64,000 nucleotides of DNA from Litoditis marina. Its lineage: Eukaryota > Nematoda > Chromadorea > Rhabditida > Rhabditidae. A program made the position numbers and the translations under genes. The stretch spans positions 1-64,000 of the forward strand of contig CAXIWQ010000232.1 in assembly GCA_964036275.1 (NCBI GenBank), read 5' to 3'. The notes beneath the pieces are model-generated. The model was not told the origin of the DNA and ran no database searches. It worked only from the letters and a program-made list of their open reading frames with translations. Within the stretch, counting starts at the first letter, position 1, and each line of letters starts with the position of its first letter. Positions 1 to 11,903 of the stretch are shown piece after piece.

Positions 1-680
1 ATACTAAATCTCACGTAGGGCGAAAATCGCAACTCCATTCACGTCAATTTGGGGGTGTTTTTGGTTAGCACCGCCACTCAATTATTTCGGGACTGTTTCA
101 ACTTATGCAAATAAGATGAACATTTTTGAGTTTCTACACATGAGAGGAGTCCAGAAAATACCAAGTTTGAACACTAAATCCCCACGTAGGGCGAAAATCG
201 CAACTCCATTCACGTCAACTTGGGGGTGTTTTTGGTTAGCACGGCCACTCAATTATTTCGGGACTGTTTCAACTTATACAAATAAGATGAACATTTTTAA
301 GTTTCTACACATGAGAGGAGCTCAAAAATACCAAGTTTGAATACTAAATCTCACGTAGGGCGAAAATCGCAACTCCATTCACGTCAACTTGGGGTGTTTT
401 TGGTTAGCACGGCCACTCAATTATTTCGGGACTGTTTCAACTTATGCAAATAAGATGAACATTTTTAAGTTTATACACATGAGAGGAGTTCAAAAATACC
501 AAGTTTGAACACTAAATCTCACGTAGGGCAAAAATCGCAACTCCATTCACGTCAATTTGGGGGTGTTTTTGGTTAGCACCGCCACTCAATTATTTCGGGA
601 CTGTTTCAACTTATGCTAATAAGATGAACATTTTTGAGTTTCTACACATGAGAGAAGTTCAAAAATACCAAGTTTGAACA

Positions 681-849
681 CTAAATCCCACGTAGGGCGA
701 AAATCGCAACTCCATTCACGTCAACTTGGGGGTGTTTTTGGTTAGCACCGCCACTCAATTATTTCGGGACTGTTTCAACTTATGCTAATAAGATGAACAT
801 TTTTGAGTTTCTACACATGAGGGGAGTTCAAAAATACCAAGTTTGAACA
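681..849 (+). repeat. Representative full-length monomer (169 bp)
   Basis: This copy has the consensus length and serves as the reference for monomer coordinates. Recurrent variant sites seen across the window are: 8 (T/C), 18-19 (CG, CA, GG or TG), 37 (C/G), 45 (C/T), 55 and 57 (T/C), 69 (C/G), 85-87 (CGG, CAG, TGG or CGC), 104 (G/A), 106 (T/A), 115 (G/A), 118 (C/A/T), 124-125 (TA, TG, CA), 131 (C/A), 133 (A/C), 135 (A/G), 136 (C/T), 142 (A/G), 144 (G/A/T) and 168 (C/T). This copy carries C8, G125 and G142. The consensus contains six CpG sites, at 11, 18, 25, 39, 69 and 85. Stops occur in all forward frames over successive copies, and since 169 is not divisible by 3 the frame shifts with every monomer. 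Confidence 0.97.
826..848. repeat. Intra-monomer inverted repeat (7-bp arms, 9-bp loop), example copy
   Basis: Monomer positions 146-152 (gttcaaa) and 162-168 (tttgaac) are perfect reverse complements, separated by nine bases (aataccaag). The same dyad recurs in most copies, so it is a property of the family and not of this monomer alone. Two recurrent variants weaken it. C168T ('gaatac') turns the outermost pair into G:T. The 'gtccag' type changes the left arm and adds a base. Short dyads able to form cruciforms are described for centromeric satellites that lack a CENP-B box; whether this one has such a role is inference. Confidence 0.85.
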
Positions 850-1861
850 CTAAATCTCACGTAGGGCAAAAAATCGCAACTCCATTCACGTCAATTTGGG
901 GGTGTTTTTGGTTAGCACCGCCACTCAATTATTTCGGGACTGTTTCAACTTATGCTAATAAGATGAACATTTTTAAGTTTCTACACATGAGAGGAGTTCA
1001 AAAATACCAAGTTTGAACACTAAATCTCACGTAGGGGGAAAATCGCAACTCCATTCACGTCAACTTGGGGGTGTTTTTGGTTAGCACCGCCACTCAATTA
1101 TTTCGGGACTGTTTCAACTTATACAAATAAGATGAACATTTTTAAGTTTCTACACATGAGAGGAGTTCAAAAATACCAAGTTTGAATACTAAATCCCACG
1201 TAGGGCAAAAATCGCAACTCCATTCACGTCATTTGGGGGTGTTTTTGGTTAGCACCGCCACTCAATTATTTCGGGACTGTTTCAACTTATGCTAATAAGA
1301 TGAACATTTTTGAGTTTCTACACATGAGAGAAGTTCAAAAATACCAAGTTTGAACACTAAATCCCACGTAGGGCGAAAATCGCAACTCCATTCACGTCAA
1401 CTTGGGGTGTTTTTGGTTAGCACCGCCACTCAATTATTTCGGGACTGTTTCAACTTATGCTAATAAGATGAACATTTTTGAGTTTCTACACATGAGGGGA
1501 GTTCAAAAATACCAAGTTTGAACACTAAATCTCACGTAGGGCAAAAATCGCAACTCCATTCACGTCAATTTGGGGGTGTTTTTGGTTAGCACCGCCACTC
1601 AATTATTTCGGGACTGTTTCAACTTATGCTAATAAGATGAACATTTTTAAGTTTCTACACATGAGAGGAGTTCAAAAATACCAAGTTTGAACACTAAATC
1701 TCACGTAGGGCGAAAATCGCAACTCCATTCACGTCAACATGGGGGTGTTTTTGGTTAGCACCGCCACTCAATTATTTCGGGACTGTTTCAACTTATACAA
1801 ATAAGATGAACATTTTTAAGTTTCTACACATGAGAGGAGTTCAAAAATACCAAGTTTGATT

Positions 1862-2022
1862 CTAAATCCCACGTAGGGCAACTCCATTCACGTCAACTTG
1901 GGGGTGTTTTTGGTTAGCACGGCCACTCAATTATTTCGGGGACTGTTTCAACTTATACAAATAAGATGAACATTTTTAAGTTTCTACACATGAGAGGAGT
2001 TCAAAAATACCAAGTTTGAATA
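1862..2022 (+). repeat. Monomer with a 9-bp deletion, copy 1
   Basis: 'gggcaactcc' replaces the normal sequence between 'ggg' and 'aactcc', removing nine bases around monomer positions 18-28. This copy is 161 bp because it also carries an extra G in 'ttcgggg'. It is entered through an unusual 'gtttgattctaaat' junction. The same deletion occurs three more times, as an amplified private marker. Confidence 0.93.
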
Positions 2023-5000
2023 CTAAATCTCACGTAGGGCGAAAATCGCAACTCCATTCACGTCAACTTGGGGGTGTTTTTGGTTAGCACGGCCACTCAA
2101 TTATTTCGGGACTGTTTCAACTTATGCAAATAAGATGAACATTTTTAAGTTTATACACATGAGAGGAGTTCAAAAATACCAAGTTTGAACACTAAATATC
2201 ACGTAGGGCAAAAATCGCAACTCCATTCACGTCAATTTGGGGGTGTTTTTGGTAGCACCGCCACTCAATTATTTCGGGACTGTTTCAACTTATGCTAATA
2301 AGATGAACATTTTTGAGTTTCTACACATGAGAGAAGTTCAAAAATACCAAGTTTGAACACTAAATCCCACGTAGGGCGAAAATCGCAACTCCATTCACGT
2401 CAACTTGGGGGTGTTTTTGGTTAGCACCGCCACTCAATTATTTCGGGACTGTTTCAACTTATGCTAATAAGATGAACATTTACGAGTTTCTACACATGAG
2501 AGGAGTTCAAAAATACCAAGTTTGAACACTAAATCTCACGTAGGGCGAAAATCGCAACTCCATTCACGTCAACTTGGGGGTGTTTTGGTTAGCACCGCCA
2601 CTCAATTATTTCGGGACTGTTTCAACTTATGCAAATAAGATGAACATTTTTAAGTTTCTACACATAAGAGGAGTTCAAAAATACCAAGTTTGAATACTAA
2701 ATCTCACGTAGGGCGAAAATCGCAACTCCATTCACGTCAATTTGGGGGTGTTTTTGGTTAGCACCGCCACTCAATTATTTCGGGACTGTTTCAACTTATG
2801 CAAATAAGATGAAACATTTTTGAGTTTCTACACATGAGAGGAGTCCAGAAAATACCAAGTTTGAACACTAAATCCCACGTAGGGCGAAAATCGCAACTCC
2901 ATTCACGTCAACTTGGGGGTGTTTTTGGTTAGCACGGCCACTCAATTATTCGGGACTGTTTCAACTTATACAAATAAGATGAACATTTTTAAGTTTCTAC
3001 ACATGAGAGGAGTTCAAAAATACCAAGTTTGAATACTAAATCTCACGTAGGGCGAAAATCGCAACTCCATTCACGTCAACTTGGGGTGTTTTTGGTTAGC
3101 ACGGCCACTCAATTATTTCGGGACTGTTTCAACTTATGCAAATAAGATGAACATTTTTAAGTTTATACACATGAGAGGAGTTCAAAAATACCAAGTTTGA
3201 ACACTAAATCTCACGTAGGGCAAAAATCGCAACTCCATTCACGTCAATTTGGGGGTGTTTTTGGTTAGCACCGCCACTCAATTATTTCGGGACTGTTTCA
3301 ACTTATGCTAATAAGATGAACATTTTTGAGTTTCTACACATGAGAAGTTCAAAAATACCAAGTTTGAACACTAAATCCCACGTAGGGCGAAAATCGCAAC
3401 TCCATTCACGTCAACTTGGGGGTGTTTTTGGTTAGCACCGCCACTCAATTATTTCGGGACTGTTTCAACTTATGCTAATAAGATGAACATTTTTGAGTTT
3501 CTACACATGAGGGGAGTTCAAAAATACCAAGTCTGAACACTAAATCTCACGTAGGGCAAAAATCGCAACTCCATTCACGTCAATTTGGGGGTGTTTTTGG
3601 TTAGCACCGCACTCAATTATTTCGGGACTGTTTCAACTTATGCTAATAAGATGAACATTTTTAAGTTTCTACACATGAGAGGAGTTCAAAAATACCAAGT
3701 TTGAACACTAAATCTCACGTAGGGGGAAAATCGCAACTCCATTCACGTCAACGTGGGGGTGTTTTTGGTTAGCAACCGCCACTCAATTATTTCGGGACTG
3801 TTTCAACTTATACAAATAAGATGAACATTTTTAAGTTTCTACACATGAGAGGAGTTCAAAAATACCAAGTTTGAATACTAAATCCCACGTAGGGCAAAAA
3901 TCGCAACTCCATTCACGTCAATTTGGGGGTGTTTTTGGTTAGCACCGCCACTCAATTATTTCGGGACTGTTTCAACTTATGCTAATAAGATGAACATTTT
4001 TGAGTTTCTACACATGAGAGAAGTTCAAAAATACCAAGTTTGAACACTAAATCCCACGTAGGGCGAAAATCGCAACTCCATTCACGTCAACTTGGGGGTG
4101 TTTTTGGTTAGCACCGCCACTCAATTATTTCGGGACTGTTTCAACTTATGCTAATAAGATGAACATTTTTGAGTTTCTACACATGAGGGGAGTTCAAAAA
4201 TACCAAGTCTGAACACTAAATCTCACGTAGGGCAAAAATCGCAACTCCATTCACGTCAATTTGGGGGTGTTTTTGGTTAGCACCGCCACTCAATTATTTC
4301 GGGACTGTTTCAACTTATGCTAATAAGATGAACATTTTTAAGTTTCTACACATGAGAGGAGTTCAAAAATACCAAGTTTGAACACTAAATCTCACGTAGG
4401 GGGAAAATCGCAACTCCATTCACGTCAACTTGGGGGTGTTTTTGGTTAGCACCGCCACTCAATTATTTCGGGACTGTTTCAACTTATACAAATAAGATGA
4501 ACATTTTTAAGTTTCTACACATGAGAGGAGTTCAAAAATACCAAGTTTGAATACTAAATCCCACGTAGGGCAAAAATCGCAACTCCATTCACGTCAATTT
4601 GGGGGTGTTTTTGGTTAGCACCGCCACTCAATTATTTCGGGACTGTTTCAACTTATGCTAATAAGATGAACATTTTTGAGTTTCTACACATGAGAGAAGT
4701 TCAAAAATACCAAGTTTGAACACTAAATCCCACGTAGGGCGAAAATCGCAACTCCATTCACGTCAACTTGGGGGTGTTTTTGGTTAGCACCGCCACTCAA
4801 TTATTTCGGGACTGTTTCAACTTATGCTAATAAGATGAACATTTTTGAGTTTCTACACATGAGGGGAGTTCAAAAATACCAAGTTTGAACACTAAATCTC
4901 ACGTAGGGCAAAAATCGCAACTCCATTCACGTCAATTTGGGGGTGTTTTTGGTTAGCACCGCCACTCAATTATTTCGGGACTGTTTCAACTTATGCTAAT

Positions 5001-5229
5001 AAGATGAACATTTTTAAGTTTCTACACATGAGAGGAGTTCAAAAATACCAAGTTTGAACACTAAATCTCACGTAGGGCGAAAATCGCAACTCCATTCACG
5101 TCAACTTGGGGGTGTTTTTGGTTAGCACCGCCACTCAATTATTTCGGGACTGTTTCAACTTATACAAATAAGATGAACATTTTTAAGTTTCTACACATGA
5201 GAGGAGTTCAAAAATACCAAGTTTGAATA

Positions 5230-5389
5230 CTAAATCCCACGTAGGGCAACTCCATTCACGTCAACTTGGGGGTGTTTTTGGTTAGCACGGCCACTCAATT
5301 ATTTCGGGACTGTTTCAACTTATACAAATAAGATGAACATTTTTAAGTTTCTACACATGAGAGGAGTTCAAAAATACCAAGTTTGAATA
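5230..5389 (+). repeat. Monomer with a 9-bp deletion, copy 2
   Basis: Length 160 bp, same 'gggcaactcc' junction. It pairs with the copy at 11744 at an offset close to 6515 bp. Confidence 0.93.
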
Positions 5390-5899
5390 CTAAATCTCAC
5401 GTAGGGCGAAAATCGCAACTCCATTCACGTCAACTTGGGGGTGTTTTTGGTTAGCACGGCCACTCAATTATTTCGGGAATGTTTCAACTTATGCAAATAA
5501 GATGAACATTTTTAAGTTTATACACATGAGAGGAGTTCAAAAATACCAAGTTTGAACACTAAATATCACGTAGGGCAAAAATCGCAACTCCATTCACGTC
5601 AATTTGGGGGTGTTTTTGGTTAGCACCGCCACTCAATTATTTCGGGACTGTTTCAACTTATGCTAATAAGATGAACATTTACGAGTTTCTACACATGAGA
5701 GGAGTTCAAAAATACCAAGTTTGAACACTAAATCTCACGTAGGGCGAAAATCGCAACTCCATTCACGTCAACTTGGGAGTGTTTTTGGTTAGCACCGCCA
5801 CTCAATTATTTCGGGACTGTTTCAACTTATGCAAATAAGATGAACATTTTTAAGTTTCTACACATAAGAGGAGTTCAAAAATACCAAGTTTGAATACTA

Positions 5900-7590
5900 A
5901 ATCTCACGTAGGGCGAAAATCGCAACTCCATTCACGTCAATTTGGGGGTGTTTTTGGTTAGCACCGCCACTCAATTATTTCGGGACTGTTTCAACTTATG
6001 CAAATAAGATGAACATTTTTGAGTTTCTACACATGAGAGGAGTCCAGAAAATACCAAGTTTGAACACTAAATCCCACGTAGGGCGAAAATCGCAACTCCA
6101 TTCACGTCAACTTGGGGGTGTTTTTGGTTAGCACCGCCACTCAATTATTTCGGGACTGTTTCAACTTATGCTAATAAGATGAACATTTTTAAGTTTCTAC
6201 ACATGAGAGGAGTTCAAAAATACCAAGTTTGAACACTAAATCTCACGTAGGGCGAAAATCGCAACTCCATTCACGTCAACTTGGGGGTGTTCTTGGTTAG
6301 CACCGCCACTCAATTATTTCGGGACTGTTTCAACTTATGCTAATAAGATGAACATTTTTAAGTTTCTACACATGAGAGGAGTTCAAAAATGCCAAAATTG
6401 AACACTAAATCTCACGTAGGGCGAAAATCGCAACTCCATTCACGTCAACTTGGGGGTGTTTTTGGTTAGCACCGCCACTCAATTATTTCGCGACTGTTTC
6501 AACTTATGCTAATAAGATGAACATTTTTAAGTTTCTACACATGAGAGGAGTTCAAAAATAGCAAGTTTGAACACTAAATCCCACGTAGGGGGAAAATCGC
6601 AACTCCATTCACGTCAACTTGGGGGTGTTTTTGGTTAGCACCGCCACTCAATTATTTCGGGATTGTTTCAACTTATGCTAATAAGATGAACATTTTTAAG
6701 TTTCTACACATAAGAGGAGTTCAAAAATACCAAGTTTGAATACTAAATCTCACGTAGGGCGAAAATCGCAACTCCATTCACGTCAATTTGGGGGTGTTTT
6801 TGGTTAGCACCGCCACTCAATTATTTCGGGACTGTTTCAACTTATGCAAATAAGATGAACATTTTTGAGTTTCTACACATGAGAGGAGTCCAGAAAATAC
6901 CAAGTTTGAACACTAAATCCCACGTAGGGCGAAAATCGCAACTCCATTCACGTCAACTTGGGGGTGTTTTTGGTTAGCACCGCCACTCAATTATTTCGGG
7001 ACTGTTTCAACTTATGCTAATAAGATGAACATTTTTAAGTTTCTACACATGAGAGGAGTTCAAAAATACCAAGTTTGAACACTAAATCTCACGTAGGGCG
7101 AAAATCGCAACTCCATTCACGTCAACTTGGGGGTGTTCTTGGTTAGCACCGCCACTCAATTATTTCGGGACTGTTTCAACTTATGCTAATAAGATGAACA
7201 TTTTTAAGTTTCTACACATGAGAGGAGTTCAAAAATGCCAAAATTGAACACTAAATCTCACGTAGGGCGAAAATCGCAACTCCATTCACGTCAACTTGGG
7301 GGTGTTTTTGGTTAGCACCGCCACTCAATTATTTCGCGACTGTTTCAACTTATGCTAATAAGATGAACATTTTTAAGTTTCTACACATGAGAGGAGTTCA
7401 AAAATAGCAAGTTTGAACACTAAATCCCACGTAGGGGGAAAATCGCAACTCCATTCACGTCAACTTGGGGGTGTTTTTGGTTAGCACCGCCACTCAATTA
7501 TTTCGGGACTGTTTCAACTTATGCTAATAAGATGAACATTTTTTAGTTTCTACACATGAGAGGAGTTCAAAAATACCAAGTTTGAACACT
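5900..7590 (+). repeat. Five-monomer higher-order repeat (846 bp), two copies
   Basis: Five monomer types appear in fixed order twice: one with 'gtccag' (6044 and 6890), a plain one, one with 'gttcttgg' (about 6291 and 7137), one with 'gccaaaattg' (about 6391 and 7236), and one with 'ttcgcgac' followed by 'atagcaag' (about 6490/6559 and 7335/7404). The spacing is 846 bp, which is five monomers plus the one-base insertion of the 'gtccag' type. The pair recurs at about 12415-14104 as part of the larger duplication, and single or altered copies occur near 14.6, 21.6 and 23.1 kb. Confidence 0.88.
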
Positions 7591-7696
7591 AAATCCGCCA
7601 CTCAATTATTTCGGGACTGTTTCAACTTATGCTAATAAGATGAACATTTTTTAGTTTCTACACATGAGAGGAGTTCAAAAATACCAAGTTTGAACA
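7589..7696 (+). repeat. Truncated monomer (108 bp, 61-bp deletion), first copy
   Basis: The sequence passes from 'ctaaatcc' directly to 'gccactc', so 61 bp are missing: the 'cacgtaggg' landmark through the 'gttagcacc' landmark. A two-base CC microhomology lies at the junction. The identical junction recurs four more times downstream, so the deletion arose once and was then amplified. Confidence 0.95.
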
Positions 7697-9386
7697 CTAA
7701 ATCCCACGTAGGGCGAAAATCGCAACTCCATTCACGTCAACTTGGGGGTGTTTTTGGTTAGCACGGCCACTCAATTATTTCGGGACTGTTTCAACTTATA
7801 CAAATAAGATGAACATTTTTAAGTTTCTACACATGAGAGGAGCTCAAAAATACCAAGTTTGAATACTAAATCTCACGTAGGGCGAAAATCGCAACTCCAT
7901 TCACGTCAACTTGGGGGTGTTTTTGGTTAGCACGGCCACTCAATTATTTCGGGACTGTTTCAACTTATGCAAATAAGATGAACATTTTTAAGTTTATACA
8001 CATGAGAGGAGTTCAAAAATACCAAGTTTGAACACTAAATCTCACGTAGGGCAAAAATCGCAACTCCATTCACGTCAATTTGGGGGTGTTTTTGGTTAGC
8101 ACCGCCACTCAATTATTTCGGGACTGTTTCAACTTATGCTAATAAGATGAACATTTTTGAGTTTCTACACATGAGAGAAGTTCAAAAATACCAAGTTTGA
8201 ACACTAAATCCCACGTAGGGCGAAAATCGCAACTCCATTCACGTCAACTTGGGGGTGTTTTTGGTTAGCACCGCCACTCAATTATTTCGGGACTGTTTCA
8301 ACTTATGCTAATAAGATGAACATTTTTGAGTTTCTACACATGAGGGGAGTTCAAAAATACCAAGTTTGAACACTAAATCTCACGTAGGGCAAAAATCGCA
8401 ACTCCATTCACGTCAATTTGGGGGTGTTTTTGGTTAGCACCGCCACTCAATTATTTCGGGACTGTTTCAACTTATGCTAATAAGATGAACATTTTTAAGT
8501 TTCTACACATGAGAGGAGTTCAAAAATACCAAGTTTGAACACTAAATCTCACGTAGGGGGAAAATCGCAACTCCATTCACGTCAACTTGGGGGTGTTTTT
8601 GGTTAGCACCGCCACTCAATTATTTCGGGACTGTTTCAACTTATACAAATAAGATGAACATTTTTAAGTTTCTACACATGAGAGGAGTTCAAAAATACCA
8701 AGTTTGAATACTAAATCCCACGTAGGGCAAAAATCGCAACTCCATTCACGTCAATTTGGGGGTGTTTTTGGTTAGCACCGCCACTCAATTATTTCGGGAC
8801 TGTTTCAACTTATGCTAATAAGATGAACATTTTTGAGTTTCTACACATGAGAGAAGTTCAAAAATACCAAGTTTGAACACTAAATCCCACGTAGGGCGAA
8901 AATCGCAACTCCATTCACGTCAACTTGGGGGTGTTTTTGGTTAGCACCGCCACTCAATTATTTCGGGACTGTTTCAACTTATGCTAATAAGATGAACATT
9001 TTTGAGTTTCTACACATGAGGGGAGTTCAAAAATACCAAGTTTGAACACTAAATCTCACGTAGGGCAAAAATCGCAACTCCATTCACGTCAATTTGGGGG
9101 TGTTTTTGGTTAGCACCGCCACTCAATTATTTCGGGACTGTTTCAACTTATGCTAATAAGATGAACATTTTTAAGTTTCTACACATGAGAGGAGTTCAAA
9201 AATACCAAGTTTGAACACTAAATCTCACGTAGGGCGAAAATCGCAACTCCATTCACGTCAACATGGGGGTGTTTTTGGTTAGCACCGCCACTCAATTATT
9301 TCGGGACTGTTTCAACTTATACAAATAAGATGAACATTTTTAAGTTTCTACACATGAGAGGAGTTCAAAAATACCAAGTTTGAATA

Positions 9387-9546
9387 CTAAATCCCACGTA
9401 GGGCAACTCCATTCACGTCAACTTGGGGGTGTTTTTGGTTAGCACGGCCACTCAATTATTTCGGGACTGTTTCAACTTATACAAATAAGATGAACATTTT
9501 TAAGTTTCTACACATGAGAGGAGTTCAAAAATACCAAGTTTGAATA
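9387..9546 (+). repeat. Monomer with a 9-bp deletion, copy 3
   Basis: Length 160 bp, same junction. It pairs with the copy at 1862 across the large duplication (offset about 7525). Both are preceded by a monomer with the rare 'caacatggggg'. Confidence 0.93.
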
Positions 9547-11743
9547 CTAAATCTCACGTAGGGCGAAAATCGCAACTCCATTCACGTCAATTTGGGGGTG
9601 TTTTTGGTTAGCACCGCCACTCAATTATTTCGGGACTGTTTCAACTTATGCTAATAAGATGAACATTTACGAGTTTCTACACATGAGAGGAGTTCAAAAA
9701 TACCAAGTTTGAACACTAAATCTCACGTAGGGCGAAAATCGCAACTCCATTCACGTCAACTTGGGGGTGTTTTTGGTTAGCACCGCCACTCAATTATTTC
9801 GGGACTGTTTCAACTTATGCAAATAAGATGAACATTTTTAAGTTTCTACACATAAGAGGAGTTCAAAAATACCAAGTTTGAATACTAAATCTCACGTAGG
9901 GCGAAAATCGCAACTCCATTCACGTCAATTTGGGGGTGTTTTTGGTTAGCACCGCCACTCAATTATTTCGGGACTGTTTCAACTTATGCAAATAAGATGA
10001 ACATTTTTGAGTTTCTACACATGAGAGGAGTCCAGAAAATACCAAGTTTGAACACTAAATCCCACGTAGGGCGAAAATCGCAACTCCATTCACGTCAACT
10101 TGGGGGTGTTTTTGGTTAGCACGGCCACTCAATTATTTCGGGACTGTTTCAACTTATACAAATAAGATGAACATTTTTAAGTTTCTACACATGAGAGGAG
10201 TTCAAAAATACCAAGTTTGAATACTAAATCTCACGTAGGGCGAAAATCGCAACTCCATTCACGTCAACTTGGGGGTGTTTTTGGTTAGCACGGCCACTCA
10301 ATTATTTCGGGACTGTTTCAACTTATGCAAATAAGATGAACATTTTTAAGTTTATACACATGAGAGGAGTTCAAAAATACCAAGTTTGAACACTAAATCT
10401 CACGTAGGGCAAAAATCGCAACTCCATTCACGTCAATTTGGGGGTGTTTTTGGTTAGCACCGCCACTCAATTATTTCGGGACTGTTTCAACTTATGCTAA
10501 TAAGATGAACATTTTTGAGTTTCTACACATGAGAGAAGTTCAAAAATACCAAGTTTGAACACTAAATCCCACGTAGGGCGAAAATCGCAACTCCATTCAC
10601 GTCAACTTGGGGGTGTTTTTGGTTAGCACCGCCACTCAATTATTTCGGGACTGTTTCAACTTATGCTAATAAGATGAACATTTTTGAGTTTCTACACATG
10701 AGGGGAGTTCAAAAATACCAAGTCTGAACACTAAATCTCACGTAGGGCAAAAATCGCAACTCCATTCACGTCAATTTGGGGGTGTTTTTGGTTAGCACCG
10801 CCACTCAATTATTTCGGGACTGTTTCAACTTATGCTAATAAGATGAACATTTTTAAGTTTCTACACATGAGAGGAGTTCAAAAATACCAAGTTTGAACAC
10901 TAAATCTCACGTAGGGGGAAAATCGCAACTCCATTCACGTCAACTTGGGGGTGTTTTTGGTTAGCACCGCCACTCAATTATTTCGGGACTGTTTCAACTT
11001 ATACAAATAAGATGAACATTTTTAAGTTTCTACACATGAGAGGAGTTCAAAAATACCAAGTTTGAATACTAAATCCCACGTAGGGCAAAAATCGCAACTC
11101 CATTCACGTCAATTTGGGGGTGTTTTTGGTTAGCACCGCCACTCAATTATTTCGGGACTGTTTCAACTTATGCTAATAAGATGAACATTTTTGAGTTTCT
11201 ACACATGAGAGAAGTTCAAAAATACCAAGTTTGAACACTAAATCCCACGTAGGGCGAAAATCGCAACTCCATTCACGTCAACTTGGGGGTGTTTTTGGTT
11301 AGCACCGCCACTCAATTATTTCGGGACTGTTTCAACTTATGCTAATAAGATGAACATTTTTGAGTTTCTACACATGAGGGGAGTTCAAAAATACCAAGTT
11401 TGAACACTAAATCTCACGTAGGGCAAAAATCGCAACTCCATTCACGTCAATTTGGGGGTGTTTTTGGTTAGCACCGCCACTCAATTATTTCGGGACTGTT
11501 TCAACTTATGCTAATAAGATGAACATTTTGAAGTTTCTACACATGAGAGGAGTTCAAAAATACCAAGTTTGAACACTAAATCTCACGTAGGGCGAAAATC
11601 GCAACTCCATTCACGTCAACTTGGGGGTGTTTTTGGTTAGCACCGCCACTCAATTATTTCGGGACTGTTTCAACTTATACAAATAAGATGAACATTTTTA
11701 AGTTTCTACACATGAGAGGAGTTCAAAAATACCAAGTTTGAAT

Positions 11744-11903
11744 ACTAAATCCCACGTAGGGCAACTCCATTCACGTCAACTTGGGGGTGTTTTTGGTTAG
11801 CACGGCCACTCAATTATTTCGGGACTGTTTCAACTTATACAAATAAGATGAACATTTTTAAGTTTCTACACATGAGAGGAGTTCAAAAATACCAAGTTTG
11901 AAT
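11744..11903 (+). repeat. Monomer with a 9-bp deletion, copy 4
   Basis: Length 160 bp, same junction. It is the last copy in the window and the partner of the copy at 5230. Confidence 0.93.

Larger units (their letters stand above)
160..7680 (+). repeat. Large duplicated block, copy 1 (about 7.5 kb, about 45 monomers)
   Basis: Rare variants here recur in the same order in the next block. Pairs and offsets: 'agctc' 319 to 7841 (7522); 9-bp-deletion junction 1876 to 9401 (7525); 'ttacgag' about 2480 to 9666 (about 7186); 'gtccag' 2845 to 10032 (7187); 5241 to 11756 (6515); 'gggaat' 5478 to 11993 (6515); 'gggagtg' 5778 to 12293 (6515); 'gtccag' 6044 to 12559 and 6890 to 13405 (both 6515). The offset drops in steps close to two and then four monomers, so copy 2 has lost about six monomers. 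The left edge may lie outside the window. Confidence 0.85.

Noticed and set aside
81..110. CENP-B box candidate at 'ttcgggactg'
   Set aside because: The motif requires TTCG, four bases, A, two bases, then CGGG. After TTCG and four bases the monomer has T instead of A, and CGGG is not in place; the reverse strand also fails.
141..150. 'gaggag' as a ribosome-binding site before downstream starts
   Set aside because: It is a fixed part of every monomer, with no open frame of useful length behind it. The sequence is eukaryotic-type satellite, so a bacterial Shine-Dalgarno reading has no support.
116..340. Open reading frame of 74 codons on the + strand
   Set aside because: It is satellite sequence read across two monomers. 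Two one-base insertions (the 'gtccag' monomer and an extra C near 181) make the spacing between the two ATG landmarks 171 bp, so the frame skips the usual TGA in 'aagtttga'. The peptide repeats itself with the DNA repeat, and no other pair of monomers keeps the frame. No coding signal.
7560..7700. Transposable-element insertion or excision scar at the truncated monomer
   Set aside because: There is no foreign sequence and no target-site duplication. The junction is a clean internal 61-bp deletion with CC microhomology, repeated identically elsewhere.
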